Counted from the stretch's first letter, positions 1 through 6,624 are shown. The stretch is 9,812 bases of DNA from Pseudomonadota bacterium (GCA_021794775.1 JAJYQG010000026.1:1-9812), one strand, 5' to 3'. The notes: a model not told the origin generated them from the letters alone. Made by a program: numbers and translations.

Positions 1-2
1 CG

Positions 3-626
3 TTTCGCTTGCAACCCAGTGTCCGCTTTGACGGCTGCTTTACCCAATACTGGGATAAGGTGGACAGCAAGTTTCGCAACCACGATGATCATGCTTTTTC
101 CCATGGTGGATTTCGCGTTGTGCCCCCAGCCACAGCACGGCGCGGCTGCTTCATTGGTCGCAATGTGGTGCTGATGCCTTCCTACGTCAACATAGGTGCG
201 TATGTGGACGAATCGACGATGGTCGACACATGGGCCACCGTTGGCTCCTGCGCCCAAATCGGCAAGCATGTCCATCTTTCGGGCGGCGTCGGCATTGGCG
301 GCGTCCTTGAACCGATACAGGCCAATCCAACCATCATCGAAGATCATTGCTTCATTGGCGCACGTTCGGAAATCGTCGAAGGGGTCATTGTCGGCGAAGG
401 CTCCGTGATCTCCATGGGGGTCTACATCGGCCAGAGCACCAAAATTTACGACCGGGAAACGGATTCCGTCCATTATGGTCATATCCCGCCGGGATCGGTC
501 GTCGTAGCCGGGAACCTACCCTCATCCCGCGGGCAAGCCAGCTTGTACTGCGCCGTCATCGTCAAGAAAGTTGACGCCAAAACTCGAGCCAAAACCAGCA
601 TCAACGACTTGTTGCGGGGCGATTGA
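3..626 (+). CDS. dapD: 2,3,4,5-tetrahydropyridine-2,6-dicarboxylate N-succinyltransferase (DapD), 5' end outside window
   Basis: Transfers succinyl from succinyl-CoA to tetrahydrodipicolinate, a cytoplasmic step of the succinylase route to meso-diaminopimelate and lysine. Seen: an open frame from the left edge giving 207 residues. It has hexapeptide-repeat (left-handed beta-helix) periodicity, such as [21 protein letters not shown] near visible residues 48-68 and [20 protein letters not shown] near 115-134. D75 (in [10 protein letters not shown]) and E123 (in ARSEIVEG) fall where the family's proposed active-site Asp141 and Glu189 lie, if about 66 residues are missing upstream; the family is about 274 residues long. 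The C-terminal segment [10 protein letters not shown] and the following strand are typical. The first start-like codon inside the window (TTG at 9) is not the real start, because the conserved sequence continues upstream of it. The TGA stop overlaps the dapE ATG by one base. Identification is secure; only the N-terminus is missing. Confidence 0.96.
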   Translation, partial: FRLQPSVRFDGCFTQYWDKVDSKFRNHDDHAFSHGGFRVVPPATARRGCFIGRNVVLMPSYVNIGAYVDESTMVDTWATVGSCAQIGKHVHLSGGVGIGGVLEPIQANPTIIEDHCFIGARSEIVEGVIVGEGSVISMGVYIGQSTKIYDRETDSVHYGHIPPGSVVVAGNLPSSRGQASLYCAVIVKKVDAKTRAKTSINDLLRGD

Positions 627-1762
627 TGCCCGACCCCACGCTTTCGTTGACCGCCGAACTGATTCAACGGCGCTCCGTGACTCCTCAGGACGACGGATGC
701 CAGCACCTGATTGCCCAGCGCCTGGCTCCGCTGGGCTTTGTCGCAACCCACCTGAAGTTTGGCGATGTCAGCAACCTCTGGTTGCGCCGCGGCGCCACAG
801 AACCTCTGATCGTGCTGGCGGGCCATACCGATGTTGTGCCCCCGGGGCCCGAAGATCGCTGGGCTTCCCCCCCCTTTGAACCCGTCATTCGCGATGGCTT
901 CCTGTTTGGCCGCGGTGCTGCCGACATGAAGGCTTCTCTGGCCGCTTTTGTCACGGCCATTGAAGCTTTGCTGGCCGCGCATCCCGATCTTCCGGGCTCG
1001 CTGGCCCTGTTGCTGACATCCGATGAAGAAGGGCCCGCCACCGATGGAACGACCCGCGTCGTCGACTGGCTTCTGGCGACGCAACAGATTCCTGCTTATT
1101 GCCTGGTCGGAGAACCCACCTCCGTGCACCAACTGGGAGACACCCTCAAAAATGGACGACGAGGCTCCCTATCCGGCGTTCTCACCGTCAGGGGTCAACA
1201 AGGACATGTCGCCTATCCCCATCTGGCCCGCAACCCTATTCACCTGGCAGCACCCGCCTTGGCAGAACTTGCCAGCACCATCTGGGATGAGCCATCCGAA
1301 GACTTTCCAGCGACCACCTTCCAGGTTTCCAACGTGCAAAGCGGTACCGGCGCCGGAAACGTCATTCCCGGCGAACTGACGGCCTGGTTCAATTTTCGCT
1401 TCTCCCCTGCCAGTAGCGCCGACAGCCTTCGGCAGCGTGTCGACGCACTTTTGTCGCGCCATCACCTGGATGCCGAGGTCCAGTGGACGCTGGGCGCCGA
1501 GCCTTTCCTGACACCACGCGGGACCCTGGTGCAAACCGTGCAACAGGCCGTGCAACAAGTCACGGGGATGGAACCGGACATCTCCACATCAGGGGGCACA
1601 TCGGATGGCCGTTTTCTCATTCAACTGGGCAGTGAAGTGGTTGAGCTCGGGCCATGCAACGCCACCATCCATCAGCGCAATGAGTGCATCGATGTCTCGG
1701 CTCCCGCACAGTTGTCCGCGATCTACCAACATATCCTGCTGAATCTGTTGAGCCGCTCATGA
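626..1762 (+). CDS. dapE: Succinyl-diaminopimelate desuccinylase (DapE)
   Basis: Di-zinc M20-family amidohydrolase that removes succinate from N-succinyl-LL-diaminopimelate, a later step than DapD in the same pathway. The 378-residue protein is full length for the family. The metal and catalytic residues are all visible: H67 and D69 (GHTDVV), D100 (GRGAADMKAS), E134 and E135 (TSDEEG), E163 (VGEPT) and H349 (NATIHQRNE). With the ATG at 626 as residue 1, these positions equal the published Haemophilus DapE numbering, which strongly supports this start over the TTG one codon upstream (623). The dimerisation/lid domain is the central stretch from about residue 180 to 290. The start overlaps the dapD stop (TGATG) and the stop overlaps the prmB start (ATGA), so translational coupling is likely. 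The gene contains a C8 run at 867-874 within the conserved SPPF codons; the frame is intact. Confidence 0.97.
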   Translation: MPDPTLSLTAELIQRRSVTPQDDGCQHLIAQRLAPLGFVATHLKFGDVSNLWLRRGATEPLIVLAGHTDVVPPGPEDRWASPPFEPVIRDGFLFGRGAADMKASLAAFVTAIEALLAAHPDLPGSLALLLTSDEEGPATDGTTRVVDWLLATQQIPAYCLVGEPTSVHQLGDTLKNGRRGSLSGVLTVRGQQGHVAYPHLARNPIHLAAPALAELASTIWDEPSEDFPATTFQVSNVQSGTGAGNVIPGELTAWFNFRFSPASSADSLRQRVDALLSRHHLDAEVQWTLGAEPFLTPRGTLVQTVQQAVQQVTGMEPDISTSGGTSDGRFLIQLGSEVVELGPCNATIHQRNECIDVSAPAQLSAIYQHILLNLLSRS

Positions 1763-2664
1763 CCCATACCCCGCTAGCCCCTCTGACAACCCTGCTGGAT
1801 CTGTGGCGCTATGGTGTCAGCGCTTTGTCCCGTGCCGACGTCTTCTTCGGCCATGGATTTCCCGGAGCGCAGGAAGAAGCCCGTCACCTGCTGCTTCATA
1901 CCCTGGCCTTGCCGCGGGATGAAGATCCAACACCATGGTTGCAGGCACACTTGCTTCCCGAGGAAAAAGCCCGATTTCTTGAACTGCTTGAAAAACGCAT
2001 CACACATCGTATCCCTGTCCCCTACCTAACCCATGAAGCCTGGCTTGGCGGTCTTTCTTTTTACTGTGACGAAAGGGTTCTCATTCCCCGCTCTTTCCTG
2101 GCCGAGGTCCTGGCAGATGGTTTGGACGCTCTGATCGATGACTGGTACGAGCCAACACGGGTTGCCGATATCTGCACCGGCGGAGGCTCCTTGGCCGTGC
2201 TTCTAGCCCTTAAATGCCCTGAAGCCCTGGTTGATGCCACCGATTTGTCTCAGGATGCCTTAGCCGTAGCCGCCATCAATCGCCAACGCTACGGCCTTGA
2301 TGAACGCCTCCAACTGTTGCAGGGAGATCTTCTTGCGCCCTTGGCACGCTCGGGTTATGACCTCATCATCGCCAACCCCCCTTATGTTGACCGCCGAGCG
2401 ATGGACAACCTTCCTCCCGAGTACCGTCACGAACCTGAATTGGCCCTGGCCAGCGGAACCGATGGGTTGGAACATGTACGACGCATTCTGTCGAGCGCTG
2501 CCCCTCGCTTGACGCCGCAGGGTTGGCTGGTGGTCGAAATCGGTCACCAGGCTGATGCGCTGGAACAGGCCTTCCCCGATTTGCCGTTTATCTGGCTTGA
2601 CCTCGAGCATGGCGAGCGCCACGTTTTTGCGTTGTCGCGCGAGGCGCTGATGGGCGTTGCGTAA
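1759..2664 (+). CDS. prmB: Ribosomal protein L3 N5-glutamine methyltransferase (PrmB)
   Basis: SAM-dependent methyltransferase of the HemK/PrmC family. PrmB modifies a glutamine of 50S protein L3 and is linked to large-subunit assembly. The 301 residues compare with about 310 in E. coli. An N-terminal helical substrate-recognition domain (about 1-90) leads into the Rossmann domain. Its SAM-binding loop is DICTGGGSLAVLLA (137-150), with TGGGS in place of the more common TGSGC, followed by D162 at the end of strand 2 and the catalytic NPPYVD (206-211) that holds the glutamine side chain. The PrmB-type segment PPEYRHEPELALASGTDGLE follows, and the last strand is LEHGERHVF. I chose the ATG at 1759 because it forms an ATGA overlap with dapE and begins at the family N-terminus; an upstream GTG (1684) would add 25 residues encoded inside dapE. 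PrmC is the alternative, but the NPPYVD motif, the long N-terminus and EYRHEPELAL favour PrmB. The last 77 bp overlap rluB on the other strand. Confidence 0.93.
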   Translation: MTHTPLAPLTTLLDLWRYGVSALSRADVFFGHGFPGAQEEARHLLLHTLALPRDEDPTPWLQAHLLPEEKARFLELLEKRITHRIPVPYLTHEAWLGGLSFYCDERVLIPRSFLAEVLADGLDALIDDWYEPTRVADICTGGGSLAVLLALKCPEALVDATDLSQDALAVAAINRQRYGLDERLQLLQGDLLAPLARSGYDLIIANPPYVDRRAMDNLPPEYRHEPELALASGTDGLEHVRRILSSAAPRLTPQGWLVVEIGHQADALEQAFPDLPFIWLDLEHGERHVFALSREALMGVA

Positions 2665-3451
2665 CCCTTTCGCGCGTTGGCTTCACCGATTTTCCAGCTT
2701 GCTCTGCATGACTTGAATCCATACCCGCCCACTGCACAAGCCGACGGATTTCCGCTTCATCGAGCTCAATAAATTGGCCTCTCTTGAGCCTGGGCGGAAG
2801 CACCACGGCCCCAAAACGGACCCGCATCAATCGTCCTACCATGCAATGCATGGCGGCAAACATGCGCCGCACCTCACGGTTTCTTCCCTCCCGGAGAACC
2901 ACGCGGTACCAATGGTTGCTACCTTCCCCGCCAAGATCGATCAAAGATTCAAAATGGGCCGGACCATCTTCCAGCGGAATGTCTCGGCAAGCCTCTCGCA
3001 TCTGCTCTTCGCTCAACGAACCTATAGTACGAACGGCATACTCCCGCTCCACTTCAAAGCTTGGGTGGGTCAAGCGCTGGGCCAGCGTACCGCTGGTTGT
3101 GAAGATCAGCAGACCACTGGTATTGAAGTCAAGGCGTCCAACGCTGACCCACTTACCGCCCTTGATGATAGGCAAGGAAGTGAATACCGAAGGTCGCCCT
3201 TGAGGGTCAGCGCGACTGACAATCTCACCCTCGGGCTTATGGTACAGCAGCACCCGTATCTTGGGCTCCCCCCGTTGCAAGCGCACCGGGCGCTGATCCA
3301 CCGTGACCCGATCTTCCTCGCCAATGGATGCACCGACCTCGGCAACTTGTCCATTGATTCTCACGCGCCCTTGTTCAATCAGGGCTTCCATGTCCCGGCG
3401 TGACCCCAGCCCAGACTGGGCCAACACCTTATGCAGTCGCTGCCGTTCCAT
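2588..3451 (-). CDS. rluB: 23S rRNA pseudouridine synthase, RluB family
   Basis: Isomerises a uridine in helix 89 of 23S rRNA (U2605 in E. coli numbering). The protein has 287 residues from the chosen start. Residues 3-60 are an S4 RNA-binding domain (RLHKVLAQSGLGSRR). A RsuA/RluB catalytic domain follows, with the catalytic aspartate D108 in GRLDFNTSGLLIFTTSG and the downstream EGRNREVRRMF and VGRLMRVRFG motifs. Three consecutive in-frame ATG codons (3457, 3454, 3451) follow a GGAGG at 3460-3464; only the second or third sits at a normal distance (5 or 8 nt), so I annotate from the third. The last 40 or so residues form a basic, low-complexity tail rich in Arg, Thr, Gln and Ala with almost no acidic residues. 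The final 25 are encoded antisense to prmB. RluB is preferred to RluE because of the length and the separate S4 domain; RsuA is less likely because GRLDFNTSG and the basic tail are RluB-like. Confidence 0.93.
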   Translation of the reverse strand: MERQRLHKVLAQSGLGSRRDMEALIEQGRVRINGQVAEVGASIGEEDRVTVDQRPVRLQRGEPKIRVLLYHKPEGEIVSRADPQGRPSVFTSLPIIKGGKWVSVGRLDFNTSGLLIFTTSGTLAQRLTHPSFEVEREYAVRTIGSLSEEQMREACRDIPLEDGPAHFESLIDLGGEGSNHWYRVVLREGRNREVRRMFAAMHCMVGRLMRVRFGAVVLPPRLKRGQFIELDEAEIRRLVQWAGMDSSHAEQAGKSVKPTRERVTQRPSAPRATTQKRGARHARGQAR

Positions 3452-3459
3452 CATCATTA

Positions 3460-3464
3460 CCTCC
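3460..3464 (-). promoter_or_regulatory. Strong Shine-Dalgarno of rluB that decides among three tandem ATGs
   Basis: Read on the minus strand, GGAGG lies directly before ATGATGATG. Spacing is 2 nt to the first ATG, 5 nt to the second and 8 nt to the third, so initiation at the third or second codon is favoured over the first. Confidence 0.7.
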
Positions 3465-3470
3465 GTTGCA

Positions 3471-3529
3471 GCGATCCACAGCAGAATCTGCCAACGCGCA
3501 CACGCCCCAGCTACGCTCCCGAGGATCGC
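3471..3529 (-). repeat. Inverted repeats in the rluB leader
   Basis: In the 106-bp gap between trpS and rluB, GCGATCC (3471-3477) and GGATCGC (3523-3529) are perfect 7-bp inverted arms. They enclose a smaller perfect hairpin, GCAGAATCTGC (3481-3491; 5 bp around one base). In a transcript reaching rluB these could fold into a long stem just upstream of the Shine-Dalgarno. No U-tract follows, so this is not an ordinary terminator. I recognise no known riboswitch. The pairing may be chance. Confidence 0.3.
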
Positions 3530-3563
3530 ATCTAATTAACCCACGCCTGTTCTTTGACGAGGA

Positions 3564-4766
3564 TCACGTATAAAGCAGTCCCATCGCCTCGCGCACATCA
3601 CGCAAGGTATCGGACGCCAATTGTTGGGCTCGCTCGCAACCATCGGCAAGAATGTTGCGCACCAGGGTAGGATCTTCCTGATACATCTGAGCACGCTCAC
3701 GCAAAGGTTTCAACTCAGCCCAGATTGCATCCCCGATCGGCTGCTTGCACTGAACGCATCCAATCCCGGCACTGCGACACCCCTCTTCCACCCAGGTCAA
3801 GGTAGCTTCATTGCTGTACAGCTTATGATAGGCATACACGGGACAGCGGGTAGGCTCTCCCGGATCGGTGCGCAACTTGCGTGCTTCATCGGTCATCATA
3901 CCCGCTATCTTGCGCCGCAGTTCGTTTTCCTCCAGACGTAAAGGCAGGGTATTGCCATACGACTTGGACATTTTCTGGCCATCCAGTCCAGGCAATCTCG
4001 AGGCTTCTGTCAATAAAGCCTGCGGTTCAGCCAAAATTTTCTTGCCATTGCCTTCAAGGTAGCCAAACAGACGTTCCCGGTCTCCCAGCGACAGATTCTG
4101 AGCCTCGGCCAACATATCCTTGGCTGCCATCACCGCCTCGACATCCCCTTTTTCGGTATAACGCGTCCGGAATTCCAGGAAAAGACGTGATTTCTTGTTT
4201 CCCATCTTGGCTGCGGCACGTAACGCATTCTGCTCAAAATCCGGCTCTCGCCCATAAAAATGATTGAAACGACGCGCCACTTCTCGGGCAAACTCAATGT
4301 GAGGAACCTGGTCTTCTCCAACAGGTACCCGATTGGCCCGGTATAGAAGAATATCGGCCGCTTGCAAAAGAGGGTAGCCCAGAAACCCGTATGAAGACAG
4401 ATCCCGATCCGCCAGTTTTTGCTGCTGCTCTTTGTAGGTAGGCACACGCTCCAGCCATCCCACCGGGGTCACCATGGACAACAGCAGATGCAATTCGGCA
4501 TGTTCGGGGACCCTCGACTGAATAAACAACGTAGCCTGATTCGGATCAACACCCGCCGATAACCAGTCAACCACCATTTCCCAGACATGCTCCCCCATGC
4601 CCACGGTTGCATCGTAATGGGTGGTCAACGCATGCCAGTCCGCCACCATAAAGAAGCATTCGAATTCATGCTGAATTTTCAGCCAATTTTTCAGAACGCC
4701 TTGATAGTGACCCAGATGCAAAGCCCCTGTGGGGCGCATCCCAGAGAGCACGCGATCGGGATACAT
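3564..4766 (-). CDS. trpS: Tryptophanyl-tRNA synthetase (TrpS), long betaproteobacterial form
   Basis: Class I aminoacyl-tRNA synthetase that charges tRNA-Trp in the cytoplasm. The 400 residues are longer than the roughly 330 of E. coli TrpS. The HIGH-equivalent is PTGALHLGHY (12-21). The Rossmann core carries YPLLQAADILLY (131-142) and the ATP-binding VPVGEDQ (147-153), and the KMSKS loop is exact at 265-269 in DGQKMSKSYGN. An insertion of about 70 residues (about 172-246) precedes the KMSKS loop; I recall the same insertion in Burkholderiales TrpS. Cysteines C308, C330, C337 and C340 form C-x21-C-x6-C-x2-C, one residue from the [4Fe-4S] motif of Thermotoga TrpRS, so a metal centre is likely. 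The ATG at 4766 follows GAGGAG (4777-4782) at 10 nt and gives the family N-terminus. It lies 23 bp downstream of the PHP phosphatase gene and is probably co-transcribed with it. Confidence 0.96.
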   Translation of the reverse strand: MYPDRVLSGMRPTGALHLGHYQGVLKNWLKIQHEFECFFMVADWHALTTHYDATVGMGEHVWEMVVDWLSAGVDPNQATLFIQSRVPEHAELHLLLSMVTPVGWLERVPTYKEQQQKLADRDLSSYGFLGYPLLQAADILLYRANRVPVGEDQVPHIEFAREVARRFNHFYGREPDFEQNALRAAAKMGNKKSRLFLEFRTRYTEKGDVEAVMAAKDMLAEAQNLSLGDRERLFGYLEGNGKKILAEPQALLTEASRLPGLDGQKMSKSYGNTLPLRLEENELRRKIAGMMTDEARKLRTDPGEPTRCPVYAYHKLYSNEATLTWVEEGCRSAGIGCVQCKQPIGDAIWAELKPLRERAQMYQEDPTLVRNILADGCERAQQLASDTLRDVREAMGLLYT

Positions 4767-4789
4767 GGTTTATAAACTCCTCAGTCTTC

Positions 4790-5644
4790 TCAAATGATCA
4801 ATTGATCGCGCAAACGTTCGTCTTCCCATACGGGAGTCAACCCCATTGGCAACAAAGGGATCCGCCCTGGCTCGCAACGGCTTTCACCAGGCCCATGATA
4901 ATCGGCTCCGCGTGAAGCCAGCAATCCATAGTACCGCGCTAACCCAGCAAAACGCTCACGTTCTTCCTGCGAATGGTTGGCCGTCGATACTTCGATACCA
5001 CGCCCCCCCAGATCAGAAAATTCGCCAAGCAAGCGTTCCATCTCGCGCGGGTTCATGGCGTAACGCCCCGGATGCGCCAACACCGCCACCCCACCTGCGC
5101 CAAGAATCCAGGCCAGCGCTTCGGCCAGTCCTGCCCAGCGATGGGCCACATAGCCCGGTTTGCCTTTCACCAGGAAACGCTTGAACACCGACGAAACATC
5201 CCGCGCCATACCGCGCTCCACCAAGAACCGGGCAAAATGCGTACGGGTAAGGATGGCAGAATGCTGAGCGTGGCTTCGCGCCCCCTCCCAAGCGCCGGCA
5301 ACCCCGGCCCGCGCCAGATCCCCGGCCATTTTCAGGGCACGTTCGTGGCGCCCTTGACGCAATTGCGCCAGACCTTGCTGCAGCGCCAAATTGGTTTCAT
5401 CCACCCCCAATCCCACCACATGCAGCGTTTTCCCATCCCACGTTACCGAGATCTCAACACCCGCAACAAACCCGATCCGTTGAAGGGCGGCCGCCTGTCG
5501 CGCCTCTCCCAAACCAGCCAAGTCATCGTGATCGGTCAAGGCCACGCCAGCCACGCTGTTATCCGCTGCCAGTACCACCAGTTCACTGGGGGTCAACACC
5601 CCGTCCGAAACGCGGGAATGATTGTGCAAGTCTATGTTTTGCAT
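4790..5644 (-). CDS. rnm: PHP-domain 3',5'-nucleoside bisphosphate phosphatase / RNase AM-type protein (YciV/TrpH family)
   Basis: Metal-dependent PHP-fold phosphoesterase. Characterised relatives dephosphorylate 3',5'-nucleoside bisphosphates (pAp-type), and the E. coli homologue also trims rRNA 5' ends. With the chosen start there are 284 residues, close to the 293 of E. coli YciV. Predicted metal ligands are all present: H7 and H9 (DLHNHS), D14, H39 (LTDHD), E64 (GVEIS), H75, H191 (LAHPGRY), and D248/H250 (GADYH). The family segment TRTHFARFLVERG (133-145) is also present. I start at the ATG at 5644 because the PHP motif then begins four residues in, as usual. The in-frame ATG at 5662 adds only MRSAIL and would lie almost at the predicted transcription start. 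Neither start has a clear Shine-Dalgarno. It is first in a probable unit with trpS. The exact substrate cannot be read from sequence. Confidence 0.88.
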   Translation of the reverse strand: MQNIDLHNHSRVSDGVLTPSELVVLAADNSVAGVALTDHDDLAGLGEARQAAALQRIGFVAGVEISVTWDGKTLHVVGLGVDETNLALQQGLAQLRQGRHERALKMAGDLARAGVAGAWEGARSHAQHSAILTRTHFARFLVERGMARDVSSVFKRFLVKGKPGYVAHRWAGLAEALAWILGAGGVAVLAHPGRYAMNPREMERLLGEFSDLGGRGIEVSTANHSQEERERFAGLARYYGLLASRGADYHGPGESRCEPGRIPLLPMGLTPVWEDERLRDQLII

Positions 5645-5671
5645 TAATATCGCTGAACGCATTGTTTATTC

Positions 5672-5680
5672 ATCATATCA
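5672..5680 (-). promoter_or_regulatory. Candidate extended -10 promoter for the PHP phosphatase-trpS unit
   Basis: Minus-strand TGATATGAT is an extended -10 (TG-n-TATGAT, five of six matches to TATAAT). No good -35 lies 16-18 nt upstream, which an extended -10 can tolerate. A start site near 5665 would leave a leader of about 20 nt before the ATG at 5644. Confidence 0.4.
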
Positions 5681-5729
5681 AACTCGGGGCATGTACGCGA
5701 AACACTTCATTCCCTCAACAAGTAACCTT

Positions 5730-5757
5730 TTGATTGTTAAGCGTGATCGCGGATAGT
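5730..5757 (+). promoter_or_regulatory. Candidate sigma-70 promoter for yciB-bolA-ppiase
   Basis: TTGATT (5730-5735, four of six to TTGACA) is followed after 16 nt by GATAGT (5752-5757, four of six to TATAAT). A start near 5764 would give a short leader of about 16 nt before yciB. This is the best pair I see in the divergent region, but the match is modest. Confidence 0.3.
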
Positions 5758-5779
5758 CCCCGCCGACGCACTGGCCGGA

Positions 5780-6337
5780 ATGAAAATCTTTTTTGACTTA
5801 TTTCCCGTAGCGCTCTTTTTTCTTGCCTACCAATGGGGCGGCATTTACTGGGCGACAGGCAGCGCCATTCTTGCCAGCGTGTTGCAAATCGGTTTCCTGT
5901 TGCTGACAGAGCGCAAAGTTGATGCCACGGCCTGGATTGGTTTTGGCGTCATCACCTTGTTTGGCGGCCTGATCCTCTTGACCCATTTTCACCCCATCGC
6001 GGGGATCGATGCCACAGCCTTCATTCGCTGGAAACCCACGGTGCTGTACTGGATCTTTGCGCTTATCCTGGCTCTTGGACCGCTGCTGTTCGGCCGCAAC
6101 CCGATCAAGGCGTTGCTGTCGCAGCAGTTGCAGCTACCCGATGCAATCTGGGCGCGACTGAACCTGATTTGGAGCTTCTTCTTCCTTGCGTTGGGCGCCC
6201 TCAACCTGTACGTCGCTTTTACCTTCCCGGAGGCCGTTTGGGTCAAATTCAAGCTGTTCGGACTCATGGCCATCATGGTGGTATTCATCGTGGCCCAAGG
6301 CATCTACCTCTCACGCTTCCTGGATGACCGCTCATGA
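5780..6337 (+). CDS. yciB: Inner membrane-spanning protein YciB (IspZ / septation protein A family)
   Basis: Small polytopic inner-membrane protein linked in E. coli to envelope synthesis and division-related complexes; the molecular function is not settled. In Shigella the homologue was named IspZ for its effect on intracellular spreading. The 185 residues match the family length. The start MKIFFDLFPVALFFLAYQ is the canonical YciB N-terminus, which fixes the ATG at 5780 although only a weak GGA precedes it. Hydrophobic segments lie at about 3-20, 23-42, 52-69, 86-104, 127-148 and 156-177. The conserved block ERKVDATAWIG (44-54) follows segment two, and RWKPTVLYWIFALIL and LNLIWSFFFLALGALNLYVAF are also typical. 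It is first of a three-gene cluster and overlaps the bolA start by four bases (ATGA), so the two are probably translated together. Confidence 0.95.
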   Translation: MKIFFDLFPVALFFLAYQWGGIYWATGSAILASVLQIGFLLLTERKVDATAWIGFGVITLFGGLILLTHFHPIAGIDATAFIRWKPTVLYWIFALILALGPLLFGRNPIKALLSQQLQLPDAIWARLNLIWSFFFLALGALNLYVAFTFPEAVWVKFKLFGLMAIMVVFIVAQGIYLSRFLDDRS

Positions 6338-6591
6338 ACGACGTCGTCACCGAGATCCGGCAATGCTTGTCATCCTTATCGCCCACCATCCTCATCGTGG
6401 AAGATGACAGCGACCAGCACCGTGGGCACGCGGGTGCCAAGCATGGGGGAGGACATTATCGCATCCGCATCGTATCCGAAAAATTTCGCGGTCTATCACG
6501 CCTTGAAGTGCACCGACTGATCTATACTTCTCTCGGTACATTGATGCAACAGAAAATTCACGCCCTGCAACTGGACGCACAGGCACCCTAA
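6334..6591 (+). CDS. bolA: BolA family protein
   Basis: Small cytoplasmic protein of the BolA fold. Such proteins usually pair with monothiol glutaredoxins to bind or deliver [2Fe-2S] clusters, and E. coli BolA also affects morphology and stationary-phase transcription. The 85 residues are slightly shorter than E. coli BolA (105). The family signatures are present: the loop EDDSDQHRGHAGA (23-35) with H29 and H32, the strand HYRIRIVSEKF (41-51), the FRGLSRLEVHR block (51-61) with the invariant His60-Arg61, and the C-terminal helix IYTSLGTLMQQKIHAL with IHAL near the end. The ATG at 6334 overlaps the yciB stop, with no independent Shine-Dalgarno beyond a weak GGA. BolA proper is favoured over IbaG by the FxGxSxLxxHR pattern and the IHAL C-terminus. 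It sits 33 bp before the prolyl isomerase gene. Confidence 0.93.
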   Translation: MNDVVTEIRQCLSSLSPTILIVEDDSDQHRGHAGAKHGGGHYRIRIVSEKFRGLSRLEVHRLIYTSLGTLMQQKIHALQLDAQAP

Positions 6592-6624
6592 ACTCCATCC
6601 ATCCTACTTGAAGGATATTGTTCC

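Noticed and set aside
867..874. Run of eight C in dapE that could act as a slippage or phase-variation tract.
   Set aside because: It encodes the conserved Ser-Pro-Pro codons of the family motif, the frame is intact, and lysine/cell-wall synthesis is an unlikely target for on/off switching. It matters mainly as a sequencing-error hotspot.
479..1132. Long open frame of about 217 codons on the minus strand across dapD/dapE.
   Set aside because: It lies wholly antisense to two well-recognised genes, has low-complexity composition without family motifs, and no Shine-Dalgarno. It is a by-product of GC-rich coding sequence.
1684..1758. GTG start that would extend PrmB by 25 residues into dapE.
   Set aside because: The added residues are the out-of-frame read of the dapE 3' end and do not resemble a PrmB N-terminus; the ATGA overlap at 1759 is the normal arrangement.
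2774..3403. Open frame of about 209 codons on the plus strand, antisense to rluB.
   Set aside because: The rluB strand has S4 and pseudouridine synthase motifs throughout; this translation shows no recognisable domain.
3744..4766. The TrpS insertion of about 70 residues before KMSKS as an inserted foreign domain.
   Set aside because: The same region is, as far as I recall, normal in Burkholderiales TrpS, and the flanking sequence is continuous and well matched.
4973..5647. Open frame of about 224 codons on the plus strand, antisense to the PHP phosphatase gene.
   Set aside because: The opposite strand encodes all expected PHP metal ligands; this frame is rich in His, Pro and Arg, as expected for a shadow, and has no motif.
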